In this document: positions 4,633-5,026 of the stretch, piece by piece | How positions within the stretch are numbered: position 1 is the first letter of the stretch | Layout of the letters: each line of letters opens with the position of its first letter | Assembly (NCBI GenBank): GCA_016200125.1 | Contig: JACQFK010000534.1 | Location: 1 to 5,026 of the forward strand | Source: Planctomycetota bacterium | Lineage (GTDB): Bacteria > Planctomycetota > MHYJ01 > JACPRB01 | Reading direction: 5' to 3' | Length of the DNA: 5,026 bases | Position numbers and translations under genes: made by a program | The notes under the pieces: model-generated | The model's database searches: none | The model's input: only the letters and a program-made list of their open reading frames with translations | What the model was told of the DNA's origin: nothing

Positions 4633-5026
4633 GCCTTCACCACCTTTTCGCGGCCGGCCTTCACGTCCTTGCAGGCGTTGCGGGTGTCGATCACGAGGCG
4701 CGCGTGCTTCACGATCCAGGGGTAGTCGTAGGCCGTGTGGTCGGTCACGATCACCGCGGCGTCCGCCGCGTGGAGCTCCTTCTCCGTCAGCTCAACCGCT
4801 TTTGCCTTGAGATGCTTGTAGTGGCGCATCGGGGGGAGCTTCTTGAACGACGGATCGTGACAGCGGACCGTCGCCCCCTTCTGTTCGAGCAGCTCGATGA
4901 TCTTGAAGGCGGGCGATTCGCGGGGATCGTCGATGTCCCGCTTGTACGCGAGGCCCAGCACCAGGATCTTCGAGCCGGCGATCGTGCGGCCGGCCCGCGC
5001 GAAGGCCGCTTCGAGGCGGGCGAGGA
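4629..5026 (-). CDS. Nucleotide-sugar dehydrogenase, C-terminal part (UDP-N-acetylglucosamine/UDP-glucose 6-dehydrogenase family), cut by window edge
   Basis: About 131 residues of the C-terminal third are visible, open to the window edge at 5026; full-length relatives have about 430-440 residues. These enzymes use two NAD+ to oxidise the C6 hydroxyl of a UDP- or GDP-sugar to a uronic acid for capsule, O-antigen or exopolysaccharide. The visible UDP-binding domain has the family signature KILVLGLAYKRDIDDPRESP, then IIELLEQKGATVRCHDP, the AVELTEKEL...ADAAVIVTDHTAYDY segment and the closing VIDTRNA. The VELT...TDH.A.DY...DTRNA combination is most like the WbpA-type UDP-N-acetylglucosamine dehydrogenases, but UDP-glucose as substrate is not excluded. 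The catalytic cysteine and NAD-binding domain lie outside the window. The true start is off the edge; an internal GTG at 4961 is not the start, because the family sequence continues upstream of it. Its stop overlaps the PrcB-like start as ATGA. Confidence 0.92.
   Translation of the reverse strand, partial: LARLEAAFARAGRTIAGSKILVLGLAYKRDIDDPRESPAFKIIELLEQKGATVRCHDPSFKKLPPMRHYKHLKAKAVELTEKELHAADAAVIVTDHTAYDYPWIVKHARLVIDTRNACKDVKAGREKVVKA
4640..4646 (-). promoter_or_regulatory. Ribosome binding site of the PrcB-like gene, inside the dehydrogenase gene
   Basis: On the minus strand, 4646 to 4640 reads AAGGTGG, 7 nt before the ATG at 4632. It lies within the last codons of the dehydrogenase gene. 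Together with the ATGA stop/start overlap (4632-4629) it indicates translational coupling and fixes the PrcB-like start. Confidence 0.5.

Overview
The window is a gene-dense, GC-rich stretch of bacterial chromosome. It has no RNA gene, CRISPR array, insertion sequence or phage gene that I can see. The coding sequences strongly prefer G or C in the third codon position, so long shadow frames are open on both strands, and I used protein-family motifs to separate genes from shadows. The gene mix fits an environmental Gram-negative-type bacterium. It comprises a bacterial inositol-phosphatase-type enzyme, a large HEAT-repeat protein, a STAS anti-anti-sigma-type protein, a SpoIIE/RsbU-type phosphatase and a nucleotide-sugar dehydrogenase. 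Planctomycetota or a similar deep lineage is possible, but the sequence alone does not settle the phylum.

Layout. On the minus strand at the left edge lies the start of a membrane protein (1-80), preceded by a small helical hypothetical protein (124-375). Diverging from them on the plus strand is a two-gene unit: an inositol monophosphatase family enzyme (406-1185) and, 6 bp later, a 542-residue HEAT-repeat protein (1192-2820). An unusually AT-rich 161-bp gap follows. It holds a weak terminator-like element, a -10 box (2903-2908), a strong 5'-leader hairpin (2923-2947) and a Shine-Dalgarno sequence, all upstream of a STAS-domain protein (2982-3359). Converging on it with only 6 bp between stop codons is a minus-strand cluster. 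In transcription order the cluster is a nucleotide-sugar dehydrogenase (4629-5026, cut by the window edge), a secreted PrcB-like domain protein (4210-4632, ATGA overlap with the dehydrogenase) and a SpoIIE-type PP2C phosphatase (3366-4187).

How the genes may work together. The phosphatase has all its catalytic aspartates and the STAS protein has the phosphorylatable serine in the expected place. They could therefore be the phosphatase and antagonist arms of a partner-switching circuit whose kinase (RsbW/SpoIIAB type) lies outside the window. The upstream dehydrogenase makes nucleotide-sugar uronates, normally for surface polysaccharide, which makes the cell envelope one plausible output.

The most notable non-coding signal is that several starts (406, 4187, 80, and less clearly 375) lie only about 8-12 nt downstream of a -10-like box and lack a Shine-Dalgarno sequence. 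This points to leaderless or nearly leaderless mRNAs. The STAS gene instead has a structured leader of about 65 nt with a good Shine-Dalgarno. I did not find a clearly new multi-gene system; the promoter architecture and the convergent STAS/phosphatase pair are the items most worth following up.
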